Shown here: positions 9,602 to 18,501 of the stretch, one piece after another
Numbering within the stretch: position 1 is the stretch's first letter
Layout of the letters: each line of letters opens with the position of its first letter
Assembly: GCF_042678185.1 (NCBI RefSeq)
Contig: NZ_JBHUDQ010000005.1
Strand: one strand, 5' to 3'
Length of the DNA: 64,000 nt
Source of the DNA: Ramlibacter ginsenosidimutans
Lineage (GTDB): Bacteria; Pseudomonadota; Gammaproteobacteria; Burkholderiales; Burkholderiaceae_C
Program-made: the position numbers and the translations under genes
The notes under the pieces: generated by a model
What the model was told of the DNA's origin: nothing
Database searches by the model: none
Seen by the model: the letters and a program-made list of their open reading frames with translations, nothing else

Positions 9602-11098
9602 ATGCAGAAATTCGACGAGATGTTCTCCCAACTGCCCGGCGACGGTCCGGTGCAGTTCCAGGGGCAGTCGTTGGGCGGCATGGTGCAGGCCCAGGTGCAG
9701 GGCGTGCGCGAGCACTACCGCACCTATGCCGAGTGGCTGGGACGGCAGCCGCAGGAGATCATGCGCTCGCGCCGCGACGAGGCCGAGATGATCTTCCGCA
9801 AGGTGGGCATCACCTTCGCGGTCTACGGGGCGAAGGACGAGGACGGCTCGGGCACCGAGCGCCTGATCCCCTTCGACCTGATCCCGCGCATCATCCCGGC
9901 GGCCGAATGGCAGCTGATGGAACGTGGCCTGGTGCAGCGGGTCAACGCGCTGAACCGCTTCATCCACGACGTCTACCACGAGCAGGACATCGTCAAGGCC
10001 GGCATCGTCCCGCTCGCCCAGATCACGGGCAATGCGCAGTTCCGCCCGGAGATGGTGGGCGTGAAGGTCCCGAACAACATCTACTCGCACATCGCGGGCA
10101 TCGACATCGTGCGGGCGCCCAATGCGAAGGGCGAGGGCGAGTACTACGTGCTGGAGGACAACCTGCGCGTGCCCAGCGGGGTGAGCTACATGCTGGAAGA
10201 CCGCAAGATGATGATGCGGCTCTTCCCGGAGCTGTTCAGCGCCTACAAGGTGGCGCCGGTGATGCACTACCCGGACCTGCTGCTGGAGACGCTGCGCGCC
10301 TCGGCGCCGTCCACCACCGACGACCCGACCGTCGTGGTGCTCACGCCAGGCATGTACAACAGCGCCTACTTCGAGCACGCGTTCCTCGCGCAGCAGATGG
10401 GAGTGGAGCTGGTCGAGGGCCAGGACCTGTTCGTGCGGGACAACTTCGTCTACATGCGCACCACGCGCGGGCCGCGGCGCGTGGACGTGATCTACCGCCG
10501 CGTGGACGACGACTTCCTGGACCCGCTCGCCTTCCGGCCGAATTCCACGCTGGGCTGCGCGGGCCTGCTGGGCGTCTATCGCGCCGGCAACGTGACCCTG
10601 TGCAATGCCATAGGAACGGGCGTGGCCGACGACAAGTCGATCTATCCGTACGTGCCGAAGATGATCGAGTTCTACCTCGGGGAGAAGCCGATCCTGTCGA
10701 ACGTGCCCACCTACAGCTGCCGCAATGCCGACGACCTGGGCTACGTGCTGGCCAACCTGAAGGACCTGGTCGTGAAGGAGGTGCACGGCGCGGGCGGCTA
10801 CGGCATGCTGGTCGGCCCCGCCGCGACGAAGGACGAGATCGAGCAGTTCCGCCGGGTCCTGCAGGCCAAGCCGGAGGGCTACATCGCGCAGCCGACGCTC
10901 TCGCTTTCCAGCTGCCCCACCTACGTGGAGAAGGGCATCGCGCCGCGCCACATCGACCTGCGCCCCTTCGTGCTCTCGGGCCGCGAGGTGCAGATGGTGC
11001 CGGGCGGCCTCACGCGCGTGGCGCTCAAGGAAGGCTCCCTGGTGGTCAACTCCTCGCAGGGCGGCGGCACCAAGGACACCTGGATCCTCGAGCTCTGA
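9602..11098 (+). CDS. Circularly permuted ATP-grasp protein (DUF404/DUF407)
   Basis: 498-residue member of the circularly permuted ATP-grasp group, predicted to form amide or peptide-like bonds. Conserved blocks include GITFAVYG, ERLIPFDLIPRIIP, YVLEDNLRVPSGVSYMLEDR, VKEVHGAGGYGMLVGP and LRPFVLSG. ATG at 9602 begins MQKFDEMF. The alpha-E gene lies 123 bases downstream on the same strand, a very common partnership, although a repeat element separates them here. In other genomes these two travel with a transglutaminase-like protease and sometimes a proteasome-like hydrolase; neither adjoins them here. The substrate is unknown. Confidence 0.92.
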   Translation: MQKFDEMFSQLPGDGPVQFQGQSLGGMVQAQVQGVREHYRTYAEWLGRQPQEIMRSRRDEAEMIFRKVGITFAVYGAKDEDGSGTERLIPFDLIPRIIPAAEWQLMERGLVQRVNALNRFIHDVYHEQDIVKAGIVPLAQITGNAQFRPEMVGVKVPNNIYSHIAGIDIVRAPNAKGEGEYYVLEDNLRVPSGVSYMLEDRKMMMRLFPELFSAYKVAPVMHYPDLLLETLRASAPSTTDDPTVVVLTPGMYNSAYFEHAFLAQQMGVELVEGQDLFVRDNFVYMRTTRGPRRVDVIYRRVDDDFLDPLAFRPNSTLGCAGLLGVYRAGNVTLCNAIGTGVADDKSIYPYVPKMIEFYLGEKPILSNVPTYSCRNADDLGYVLANLKDLVVKEVHGAGGYGMLVGPAATKDEIEQFRRVLQAKPEGYIAQPTLSLSSCPTYVEKGIAPRHIDLRPFVLSGREVQMVPGGLTRVALKEGSLVVNSSQGGGTKDTWILEL

Positions 11099-11106
11099 CA
11101 TGAAGG

Positions 11107-11185
11107 CCCACCCCCGAAGCGCCTGCGGCGCCTCCCCCTCAAGGGGGCGCCACCAGCGGCCCGGCAGAGCCGGTTCCGCGGTGGC
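11107..11185. repeat. Palindromic intergenic repeat, family D (single copy)
   Basis: A GC-rich stretch with nested symmetric parts: GGCGCC on both sides of CCCCCTCAAGGGGG, then CCGGCAGAGCCGG, ending near CCGCGGTGG. It resembles a short repeat I associate with Comamonadaceae intergenic regions. It separates the ATP-grasp gene from the alpha-E gene without an obvious U-tract. Confidence 0.5.
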
Positions 11186-11221
11186 ACTGAATGGATCCGT
11201 GCATCGCCAGGAATCAGGCCC

Positions 11222-12175
11222 ATGTTGAGTCGTACCGCCGATCACCTCTTCTGGATGGCCCGCTATACCGAGCGGGCGGAAAATACTGCGCGCATGCTGG
11301 ACGTCAACTACCAGACGTCGCTGCTGCCGCAGTCCGCGGCTGTGTCCAAGGTCGGCTGGCAGGGCATGCTGTCGATCAGCGAGCTGATGCCCGCCTACCA
11401 GGCCAAGCACGGCGACATCGAGCCGCAGCAGGTCATGCAGTTCATGGTGAAGGACGAGACCAACGGCTCGTCCATCCTGTCGTGCCTGCGGGCCGCGCGC
11501 GAGAACGCGCGCGCAGTGCGCGGCACGCTGACCACCGAGGTGTGGGAGACGCAGAACCAGACCTGGCTGGAATTGAACCGCATGCTGCGCGGCGGCGAGT
11601 TCGAACGCGACCCGGGCCAGTTCTTCGAGTGGGTGAAGTTCCGCTCCCATCTCTCGCGCGGCGTCACCGTGGGCACCATGCTGATGGACGAGGCCCTGCA
11701 CTTCATGCGCCTGGGCACCTTCCTCGAGCGCTCGGACAACACGGCGCGGCTGGTGGACGTGAAGTTCCACGCGCTGCAGAGCGACTTCTTCGGCGCGGCC
11801 AGCGAGAAGGACCAGGAGTACGACTTCTATCACTGGAGCGCGATCCTGCGCAGCGTCTCCGGCTTCGAGATCTATCGCAAGGTCTACCGCGACGTGATCA
11901 AGCCCGAGCGCGTCGCCGACCTGCTGATCCTGCGCCCCGACATGCCGCGCTCGCTGCACGCCAGCCTCAACGAGGTGGTGAGCAACCTCGCGATGGTGGC
12001 CAACGACCAGTCCTCCGAGACGCTGCGGCGCGCGGGCCGGCTGCGCGCCGAACTGCAGTACGGCGACATCGAGGAAATCCTCTCGAACGGCCTGCACGCC
12101 TTCCTCACGCAGTTCCTCGACCGCGTGAACGACCTGGGCGTGCGCATCAGCCGGGACTTCCTGATCCCGACGTGA
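11222..12175 (+). CDS. Alpha-E domain-containing protein (DUF403)
   Basis: 317-residue all-helical alpha-E protein, starting MLSRTADHLFWMARYTERAE, the typical family opening. Further family features are LRAARENARAVRG and the ERSDNTARLVDVKFH segment. Function is not experimentally settled; the family is genetically linked to circularly permuted ATP-grasp enzymes, as here, and is thought to assist their peptide-forming reaction. ATG at 11222 follows the family D repeat. The gene ends convergently with the minus-strand SpoIIAA-like gene, 45 bases away. Confidence 0.9.
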   Translation: MLSRTADHLFWMARYTERAENTARMLDVNYQTSLLPQSAAVSKVGWQGMLSISELMPAYQAKHGDIEPQQVMQFMVKDETNGSSILSCLRAARENARAVRGTLTTEVWETQNQTWLELNRMLRGGEFERDPGQFFEWVKFRSHLSRGVTVGTMLMDEALHFMRLGTFLERSDNTARLVDVKFHALQSDFFGAASEKDQEYDFYHWSAILRSVSGFEIYRKVYRDVIKPERVADLLILRPDMPRSLHASLNEVVSNLAMVANDQSSETLRRAGRLRAELQYGDIEEILSNGLHAFLTQFLDRVNDLGVRISRDFLIPT

Positions 12176-12220
12176 ACGCAGCGCCGGCCGGCTGCGCAGC
12201 GGGGTCCGGGCACCGCCACG

Positions 12221-12589
12221 CTAATCGGTGACCGGGGCCGCCAGCCAGGCGATCGCCTGGGTCTCGTCGTCGAACACCCGCACGTTCACGCCGTTGCGCC
12301 GCGCCGCCTTCTCGCTCACGCGCGTGACCCGTTCGGGCGGGACGACGGAGGCGATGCGGCGCATGTGCGACAGGCTCGCAGCCGCCTCCTCGCCGATGCG
12401 GAATTGCTCCGGGCGGGAAAAGGGCGTCACCACGCCGCGCAGGTCCACCAGCACCTTGTCTTCGTCCCAGGTCTCGCTCTCCACCCCCAGCAGGTGGATC
12501 AGCGAGAGCAGCTGCCCGAAGCTCGGGCCGCCGGTGATCCGTACGCGGATGTAGTGCGCCATAGTGTCGATCGCGAGATCGAAGTCCAT
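12221..12589 (-). CDS. SpoIIAA/STAS-like protein
   Basis: 122 residues starting MDFDLAIDTMAHYIRVRITGG, with alternating strands and helices (VLVDLRGVV in the centre, VNVRVFDDETQAIAWL near the end). This matches the small SpoIIAA-like family whose members have an anti-anti-sigma-factor-like fold without the usual phosphorylated serine motif. Function is unknown. It stands alone on the minus strand. Confidence 0.6.
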   Translation of the reverse strand: MDFDLAIDTMAHYIRVRITGGPSFGQLLSLIHLLGVESETWDEDKVLVDLRGVVTPFSRPEQFRIGEEAAASLSHMRRIASVVPPERVTRVSEKAARRNGVNVRVFDDETQAIAWLAAPVTD

Positions 12590-12722
12590 GGCGCTTCCGA
12601 ATGTGCCAGAGCGCGCGCGCGCCGGGGAGCTGCAATCGGCCAGGCGGCTGCCCGGCGGGCAACGGTGTTACCGAAGTAACGCCCCCAACACGAGTTTCAC
12701 AACGCGAGCCGATGCCCCGGGC

Positions 12723-13418
12723 TCAGGCCTGCAAGGCGGCGAGCGCGCGTGCGATGTTGGCGCGGGCGCGCTCCTCGAGCGCGTCGTGGAAGGGCGGGGT
12801 CTGGTAGATGCGCGGACGCGCGAGGAAGCCCGCCAGCACGCGCGAGCGGCCGGCACGGAACTCGGGCTCGGGCACGTGCGCGTACTCGGCGCGGACCTGC
12901 ACGCTCGACTCGTCGAAGCGCGCGGGGCTCGCGCCGAGGATCGCGAGGTCCACGTCCAGCAGCAACTGGGCGTCGCTGTCTTCCGCCGCCGCTTCGTGCT
13001 TCGCCGTCGCGAGCACCAGGTCCGCCACGCGCTGCTCCAGCGCTGCATCGCAGCCGGCGGCCCGCACGCTGTCGCGGGCCCAGGCGGCGCTGCGCTCCTC
13101 GTTGTCGTGGCGCCGCGGGTCGTACACGGCGTCATGGAACCACAGTGCCAGTTCGACCTGTTCCGGCTGCCGCGCCAGCGAGCGCGCTGCGTCGAAGTTC
13201 GCGAGGCACTCGCGCAGGTGCTGCAGCGTGTGGTAGTGGCGTTCCGGCTCGCCGTACGCGCGCACCAGCTGGTTCAGCAAGCCGCCGCTGGCCGTCTGCG
13301 CACCCAGCGCCGTCCACATCCGCTGCCAGCCCTCGGCCCCGAGCAGGGCCGCGCTCACTGGAGTACCTTCGTGCTGCGCACTGCGGTATTCGCCCTTGGG
13401 GCGGCCCGGCGGGCTCAT
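12723..13418 (-). CDS. HD-domain predicted metal-dependent phosphohydrolase
   Basis: 231 residues. The HD-type core shows RHYHTLQHL (about 60-68), then ALWFHDAVYDP (about 91-101) and a later LVLATAKHE plus LLLDVDLAILG, fitting the predicted HD hydrolases that some databases carry under the odd name NMDA receptor subunit-like. The first 21 residues, MSPPGRPKGEYRSAQHEGTPV, form a basic segment unlike the rest; an alternative GTG at 13358 would give MSAALLGAEGW. The ATG at 13418 overlaps the mltB stop as ATGA, which favours the longer form. It is the last gene of the moxR operon. Confidence 0.7.
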   Translation of the reverse strand: MSPPGRPKGEYRSAQHEGTPVSAALLGAEGWQRMWTALGAQTASGGLLNQLVRAYGEPERHYHTLQHLRECLANFDAARSLARQPEQVELALWFHDAVYDPRRHDNEERSAAWARDSVRAAGCDAALEQRVADLVLATAKHEAAAEDSDAQLLLDVDLAILGASPARFDESSVQVRAEYAHVPEPEFRAGRSRVLAGFLARPRIYQTPPFHDALEERARANIARALAALQA

Positions 13419-14500
13419 GGATTGCGCGCGGAAGTCGCGCCCAGGGCTTCCTTCACTTCGCGTCCCAGTTCGATCACGGCCATTGCGTAGTAGCTGGACC
13501 AGTTGTAGCGCGTGATCACGTAGAAGTTCTCGGTGCCCGCGACGTAGGTCGGGGGATCGCCGCCGTTCTGCAGTTCGATCAGCGCGAGCGGTCCCTTGTG
13601 CTCCAGCGCCGGGCCGTCGAGGACGGCGCCCAGCTCCTGGAAGCGCGCGACGCTGAAGGTGGGCAGGATGTCCGGCGCGAGCAGCGCGTCCAGGTCGGTC
13701 CGCGCGGGATCGAGGCGGACCGGATAGTAAGCGGGCATGCCGGGGATCCAGCCGTAGCCCTTGAAGTAGTTGGCGACCGAGCCGATCACGTCGTCGGCGT
13801 CACGCGCGAGGTCGATGTGCTTGTCGTCGTCGTAGTCGACGCCCCAGCGCGCCAGGCTGCTGGGCATGAACTGCGGCATGCCCCACGCGCCGGCATAGCT
13901 GCCGCGCGGCCGCAGCGGGTTCACGTGCTTCTCCTGGCACCAGGCGAGGAACTGGTCCAGCTCGTTGCGGAAGTATTGCGTGCGCTCCGCGGCGCGCGGA
14001 TGGCTGGCCGGAAAGTCGAAGGCCAGCGTCGCGAGCGCATCGATGATCCGGAAGTCGCCCATCTGCTGGCCGTAGATGGTCTCGACGCCGACGATGCCCA
14101 CGATGATTTCGGCCGGCACCCCGAACTCCTGTTCGGCGCGTGCCAGCGTGCCGCGGTTCTCCTGCCAGAAGCGCACGCCGGCGGCGATGCGCGTCGCATC
14201 GATGAAGCGGCTGCGGTAGGCGTTCCAGTTCTTGGGCTGGCCCGGGGGCGCCGGCTGCATGAGGCGGCTCACCACCGGCAGGTTGCGGGCCTGGCCCAGC
14301 GCCTTGCGCACCCACGCCGGGTCGAGGTCGTGGCGGGCGGCCACGTCGTCCGCGAATTCCATCGCGTCGGGGCGCAGCGCATAGGCGGCGTCGCTGCGCT
14401 GGGACTCGGGCTTGCCGCGCGGTCCCGCATGGGAGGCGCAGGCCACGAGCGAGCAGGCGCTGGCGAGCAGCAGGGCGGGGAGGAAGGCAGCAGGACGCAT
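13415..14500 (-). CDS. mltB: Membrane-bound lytic murein transglycosylase B
   Basis: Peptidoglycan-cleaving lytic transglycosylase. 361 residues with a lipoprotein signal peptide (SLVAC, lipidated Cys21), then the SLT fold with the catalytic glutamate in VGVETIYGQQMGDFRI and the blocks GAWGMPQFMPSS and DVIGSVANYFKGYGW. The start ATG at 14500 shares a base with the tgpA stop (TGATG), so translation is probably coupled. The neighbours tgpA, DUF58 and moxR form a common envelope-associated operon. Confidence 0.93.
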   Translation of the reverse strand: MRPAAFLPALLLASACSLVACASHAGPRGKPESQRSDAAYALRPDAMEFADDVAARHDLDPAWVRKALGQARNLPVVSRLMQPAPPGQPKNWNAYRSRFIDATRIAAGVRFWQENRGTLARAEQEFGVPAEIIVGIVGVETIYGQQMGDFRIIDALATLAFDFPASHPRAAERTQYFRNELDQFLAWCQEKHVNPLRPRGSYAGAWGMPQFMPSSLARWGVDYDDDKHIDLARDADDVIGSVANYFKGYGWIPGMPAYYPVRLDPARTDLDALLAPDILPTFSVARFQELGAVLDGPALEHKGPLALIELQNGGDPPTYVAGTENFYVITRYNWSSYYAMAVIELGREVKEALGATSARNP

Positions 14501-16509
14501 CAATGGGGCCAGGAGATCTGGTGGAATTCTCGCCGCAAAGCGGAGAGGCTTTGGGCGGGCGTGCGCGCGTAGCGCTGCGCTTCCAGCTTCAGCAGCCACT
14601 GCGCCAGGGCCCGCGCGTCGGCGCCGAAACGGCGGCTCGCCTGTTCTGCGATCGCGCGCGGTGGCTCCGTGTTCCCGATCTCGAGGCCAGCCTGGCGCAG
14701 CCGCTTGCGCGCGCGGGCCAGCAGGCGTTGCCAGGGATCGTGCTGCTGGCGGTCCCACCAGCTCCATGCCGCGCCGGCGAGCGCCACGATCACGATCACG
14801 GCCAGCAGCACGCGGCTCAGGTCTTCCCAGCTCGGCGAGCTGAAGCCCAGGTCGCGCAGCATGCCGAGCTGGCGGCTCTGGGTGTAATTCAGCACCCACT
14901 GGTTCCAGCCGTTGTTGGTGGCGTCCCAGCTCGCGCGCAGGGCCGCCCACAGGTCCGGGCTGACCGTCTCCATCGCGGAGCTCAGCACGCCCTGCGGCGC
15001 GACCAGCCGCTGGAAGGATCCCGTGCGCCCCGGTGCTACGGCGGCGGTCGGGTCCACGCGCACCCAGCCGCGGCCGGACAGCCACACCTCGGCCCACGCG
15101 TGCGCATCGCTCTGGCGCACGACCCAGTAGCCGTCCACGTTGTTGGGCGAGCCGCCCTGGTAGCCCGTGACGACGCGCGCGGGGATGCTCATGGCGCGCA
15201 TCAGCACGACGAAGGCGGAGGCGATGTGCTCGCAGAAGCCTTCCTTGCTGTCGAACCAGAACTCGTCCGCCGTGTTCTCGCCGTACACGCCGGGGGACAG
15301 CGTGTAGCTGTAGCCGCCCGTGCGCAGCAGGTGCAGGGCCGCCTGCACCAGGCCGGCGGGCGTGGCGCCGGGGTTCTCGCGCTGCAGCCGCCCCGCGAGT
15401 TCGATGGTGCGGGGATCGAAGCCGGGCGGCAACTGCGTGTACTCCGGTAGCACCATCGAGCGGCGGGCGGGCCCGTGGCGGAAGCGCGTGTGGCTCACCG
15501 CGCGGTAGCGCACCAGGTCCACCACCGGCTGCGACAGCACCCACTGCAGTTCGCTGGTCATCGCGACCTCCATGCCCGGCGCGCTCGGCGGCTCGGTGGC
15601 TGCGTCCAGCGTCAGCAGCCAGGGGCGATTGCTCGGCTCCAGCGTGACCTCGTAGCGAACGGGCGGACCGAACCCCACCAGTTGCGGGTCGGCGATCCGC
15701 GGCGGCGGAAAGCGCGCCGACAGGCGCGGCAGCAGCGGCCGCCATTCGCGGCCGTCGAAGTCGCTGAGCACCGGACCGCGGAAATAAAGCTCGCTCTGCG
15801 GCGGCGGGTCGCCCTCGAAGCGGACGCGGAAGGCAACGCTGTCGTCCAGCACCAGGTCCGCCAGCGAGCCCACGCGCATCTGCGAGGACAGGCCGCTGCG
15901 CCCGCTCATGGCGTCGGCCGGGATCCCCCACAGCGGCGACAGGCGCGGGAACAGCACGAACAGCAGCGCCATCACCGGCGCGCCCAGCAGTGTCATCCAG
16001 GCGGCGGTGCGCGCCGCCTGCGCGAGCGGCGGGCGGCCCACCGGCATGTGGGCGTTGACCAGCGCGGTGAGCAGGCCCAGCAGTCCGACCAGCATCGCGG
16101 CGGCCACGGCCAGCGACTGCGAGAAGAAGAAGTTCGTGAGCATCGTGAAGAAGCCCAGGAAGAACACGACGAAGGCGTCGCGCCGCGCGCGCAGTTCGAG
16201 CGTCTTCAGCGCGAGCAGCGCCACGATCAGCGTCACGCCGGCGTCGCGTCCGAGCAGGGTCTGGTGGCTGGCCCAGGTGCCGATCACCGTCGCCACCAGC
16301 AGCAGCACGAGCCAGGCGCGACCGGGCAGCGGACGCGCCTGCACGGCCAGCGTGGCGCGCCAGAGCAGCACGCCCGCGGCGAGCAGCGTGCACCACCAGG
16401 GCAGGTGGCCCAGGTGCGGCAGCAGCACCCAGCCGATCACCAGCAGCAGGAACAAGGTGTCGCGCGCCTCGCGCGGCAGCGTGCGCAGGCGAGCCGCGAG
16501 CGTCAGCAC
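14500..16509 (-). CDS. TgpA-type membrane transglutaminase-like protein
   Basis: 669 residues. Several N-terminal membrane helices (about 20-180) precede a periplasmic region and a transglutaminase-like core: the cysteine in EGFCEHIASAFVVLMR, the histidine in DAHAWAEVW and the aspartate in WVRVDPTAAV. A further membrane segment near 560-580 (VLLAVIVIVALAGAAW) and a cytoplasmic tail follow. Pseudomonas TgpA has this layout and is important for viability; the substrate is unknown. The GTG start at 16509 overlaps the DUF58 stop by 7 bases. Confidence 0.9.
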   Translation of the reverse strand: MLTLAARLRTLPREARDTLFLLLVIGWVLLPHLGHLPWWCTLLAAGVLLWRATLAVQARPLPGRAWLVLLLVATVIGTWASHQTLLGRDAGVTLIVALLALKTLELRARRDAFVVFFLGFFTMLTNFFFSQSLAVAAAMLVGLLGLLTALVNAHMPVGRPPLAQAARTAAWMTLLGAPVMALLFVLFPRLSPLWGIPADAMSGRSGLSSQMRVGSLADLVLDDSVAFRVRFEGDPPPQSELYFRGPVLSDFDGREWRPLLPRLSARFPPPRIADPQLVGFGPPVRYEVTLEPSNRPWLLTLDAATEPPSAPGMEVAMTSELQWVLSQPVVDLVRYRAVSHTRFRHGPARRSMVLPEYTQLPPGFDPRTIELAGRLQRENPGATPAGLVQAALHLLRTGGYSYTLSPGVYGENTADEFWFDSKEGFCEHIASAFVVLMRAMSIPARVVTGYQGGSPNNVDGYWVVRQSDAHAWAEVWLSGRGWVRVDPTAAVAPGRTGSFQRLVAPQGVLSSAMETVSPDLWAALRASWDATNNGWNQWVLNYTQSRQLGMLRDLGFSSPSWEDLSRVLLAVIVIVALAGAAWSWWDRQQHDPWQRLLARARKRLRQAGLEIGNTEPPRAIAEQASRRFGADARALAQWLLKLEAQRYARTPAQSLSALRREFHQISWPH

Positions 16510-17540
16510 AGCGCCAGCGCCTCCAGGCAGCGGCGCTTGTGCGCCTCGCCCGCGCCCGGTTCGACCTCCTGGCCAGGCAGGCGCAGGCCGTAGTCCAGGC
16601 CCAGCCGGTCCGCCTGCAAGACCCAGGCCGCCAGCCGGGCGAGCCGGCCCTCGGGATCGGCAACCCCGCACTGGCGGTAGTCGAGCCACAGCTCCACGCG
16701 CTGCGCCTGCAGGGTGTCGCGGCTCACGAGCTCGCCGCTGCGGGCCGCCTTCTTCCAGACCACCAGCTTCATGGGGTCGCCGCGCCGGTACGCTCGCACG
16801 CCCTCGAACTCGCCCGTGCCCTGCGCGCGACGCAGCGCCGCGGGGCCGCCCGAGCGCGGCTCGCCGGCCGGCAGCGGCGGCGGATGCGCCTCGGGCGCCG
16901 GATACACGAGCACCTGCGCCGCCGGCCGCCACACGGTCCACACGCGGAAGGTGCCCAGCGGAAAGCGCGTCTCCGCCGTCAGCGGCGGCACGCGATGCAG
17001 TCCGCGCCGCTGCGGCCGGAAGGCGACCTGCACGGTGCAACTGCCCTGCGGCGGCACGTCGGTCCAGGCCCAGCGGTCGTCCTGCGTCGCGTCCAGCACG
17101 GCCAGGCCGATGCCGTAGCGCGTGCTCGCGCGGGCGTTGGCCAGGGTGACGGTCAGCGGGGCGCTGGCGCCGGCGAACTGCGGCGGCGGCTGCATCAGCG
17201 CCAGCGTGAGGCCGCGCAGCGTGGCATGGGACACGTGCATGCCGACGATCGCGCAGCCGGCCAGCAGGAAGGTCAGCAAGTAGCCGAGGTTCAGCTGGTA
17301 GTTGATCGATCCCACCAGCAGCACCAGCAGCGTCCCTGCAAGCATGAACCCTGGGCGCGTGGGGAGGATGTACACGTTGCGCTGGGTCAGCGTCATCGTG
17401 TCGGAGTGCGGCAGCCGCGCCTGCCACCAGGCGCGGAAGCGCCGCCGCGCGAACGCCACCGGGTTGAGCGCCGGGGCTTGCGCGTCGGGCGTGAGCGGCC
17501 CGCGCTCGGCGGGCCAGGCCGAACCCTGGACGCTGCTCAT
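16503..17540 (-). CDS. DUF58 domain-containing protein
   Basis: 345 residues with two N-terminal membrane helices (about 60-105) and the DUF58 signature EFEGVRAYRRGDPMKLV followed by WKKAAR (about 260-285), a domain related to von Willebrand A folds. Such proteins are usually co-encoded with a MoxR ATPase and a transglutaminase-like protein, as here. ATG at 17540 overlaps the moxR stop (ATGA). Exact function is unknown; an adaptor or chaperone role with MoxR is inferred from gene order. Confidence 0.88.
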   Translation of the reverse strand: MSSVQGSAWPAERGPLTPDAQAPALNPVAFARRRFRAWWQARLPHSDTMTLTQRNVYILPTRPGFMLAGTLLVLLVGSINYQLNLGYLLTFLLAGCAIVGMHVSHATLRGLTLALMQPPPQFAGASAPLTVTLANARASTRYGIGLAVLDATQDDRWAWTDVPPQGSCTVQVAFRPQRRGLHRVPPLTAETRFPLGTFRVWTVWRPAAQVLVYPAPEAHPPPLPAGEPRSGGPAALRRAQGTGEFEGVRAYRRGDPMKLVVWKKAARSGELVSRDTLQAQRVELWLDYRQCGVADPEGRLARLAAWVLQADRLGLDYGLRLPGQEVEPGAGEAHKRRCLEALALC

Positions 17541-18457
17541 GGCAGCGGCACCGCCTCCACCATCGCGCGCACCTGTTCGACCGGCCCGCGGCCGGCATCG
17601 CCGACCGGGATGAGGCGGTGCGCCACGGTCTGCGGGAAGATCGCCTGCACGTCGTCGGGCGCCACGTAGTCGCGTCCGGACAGCAGGGCCTGCGCCTTGG
17701 CCGCGCGCAGCACGGCGATGCCTGCGCGCGGGCTCAGGCCCTGCAGGAACCAGCGGCCCGAACGCGTGGCGGCCACCAGGTCCTGCACGTAGTCGAGCAG
17801 CGGATCGGCCGCATGGATGTCCATGGCCTGCTGCTGCAGCACCTGCAGCTCGATGGGCGACAAGGTGTTGCCCAGGCGCTCCACCATCTCGCGCCGGTCC
17901 GCTCCCGCATACAAGGCGCGCTCCGCCGCGCGGTCGGGGTAGCCCAGCGAGATGCGCATGAGGAAGCGGTCCAGTTGCGACTCCGGCAGGGCGAAGGTGC
18001 CCAGCTGGTCATGCGGATTCTGCGTCGCGATCACGAAGAAGGGGGAGGGCAGGGCGCGCGTCGCGCCTTCGACCGTGACCTGTTTCTCCTCCATGGCTTC
18101 GAGCAGCGCGCTCTGCGTCTTCGGGCTGGCCCGGTTGATCTCGTCGGCCAGCAGCACCTGCGCGAAGATGGGGCCCGGGTGGAACACGAAGCCCTCCTTG
18201 CCGCGGTCGTACACCGACACGCCGGACAGGTCGCTGGGCATCAGGTCCGCCGTGAACTGCACGCGCGAGAACTGCAGGCCGAACGCGCGGGCCAGGGCAT
18301 GGGCGAGGGTGGTCTTGCCCACCCCCGGGACGTCCTCGATCAGCAGGTGTCCCCCCGCCAGCAGGCAGGCCACGCAGTCGCGCACCTGGGCCGGCTTCCC
18401 GACGATCACCGTGTTAAGCTGGGCAAGGAGCGTTTGGAGTTTTTGTCGTGCTTCCAT
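17537..18457 (-). CDS. MoxR family AAA+ ATPase
   Basis: 306 residues. Walker A is GVGKTT (in EDVPGVGKTTLAHALAR, about 45-60), Walker B is LLADEINRASPKTQSALLEAMEE, and sensor 1 is ATQNPHDQLGTFALPESQLDRF. MoxR ATPases are thought to act as chaperones that activate partner proteins. Encoded first in the operon with DUF58, tgpA and mltB. ATG at 18457 is preferred to the TTG one codon earlier. The start codon lies in the loop of a perfect 9-bp inverted repeat (18445-18467). Only 44 bases separate it from the divergent deacetylase-like gene. Confidence 0.93.
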   Translation of the reverse strand: MEARQKLQTLLAQLNTVIVGKPAQVRDCVACLLAGGHLLIEDVPGVGKTTLAHALARAFGLQFSRVQFTADLMPSDLSGVSVYDRGKEGFVFHPGPIFAQVLLADEINRASPKTQSALLEAMEEKQVTVEGATRALPSPFFVIATQNPHDQLGTFALPESQLDRFLMRISLGYPDRAAERALYAGADRREMVERLGNTLSPIELQVLQQQAMDIHAADPLLDYVQDLVAATRSGRWFLQGLSPRAGIAVLRAAKAQALLSGRDYVAPDDVQAIFPQTVAHRLIPVGDAGRGPVEQVRAMVEAVPLP

Positions 18458-18467
18458 CAAGCACGAC
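18445..18467. promoter_or_regulatory. Inverted repeat centred on the moxR start codon
   Basis: GTCGTGCTT (18445-18453) and AAGCACGAC (18459-18467) are perfect complements separated by 5 bases. On the moxR transcript the loop reads GATGG, so the AUG is in the apical loop. It could be an mRNA hairpin affecting initiation or a protein operator between the divergent genes. Confidence 0.5.
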
Positions 18468-18501
18468 CTTATCCGATATTGGGCGGACGCCGAGGCAAGG
18501 C

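Noticed and set aside
7022..11098. Open frame joining upstream sequence to the ATP-grasp gene
   Set aside because: The first 860 codons overlap comEC in another frame and show no domain; only the part from 9602 is a real protein.
14500..17598. Extended frame upstream of tgpA
   Set aside because: The extension is out of frame within DUF58 and compositionally biased; GTG 16509 gives the membrane-helix start.
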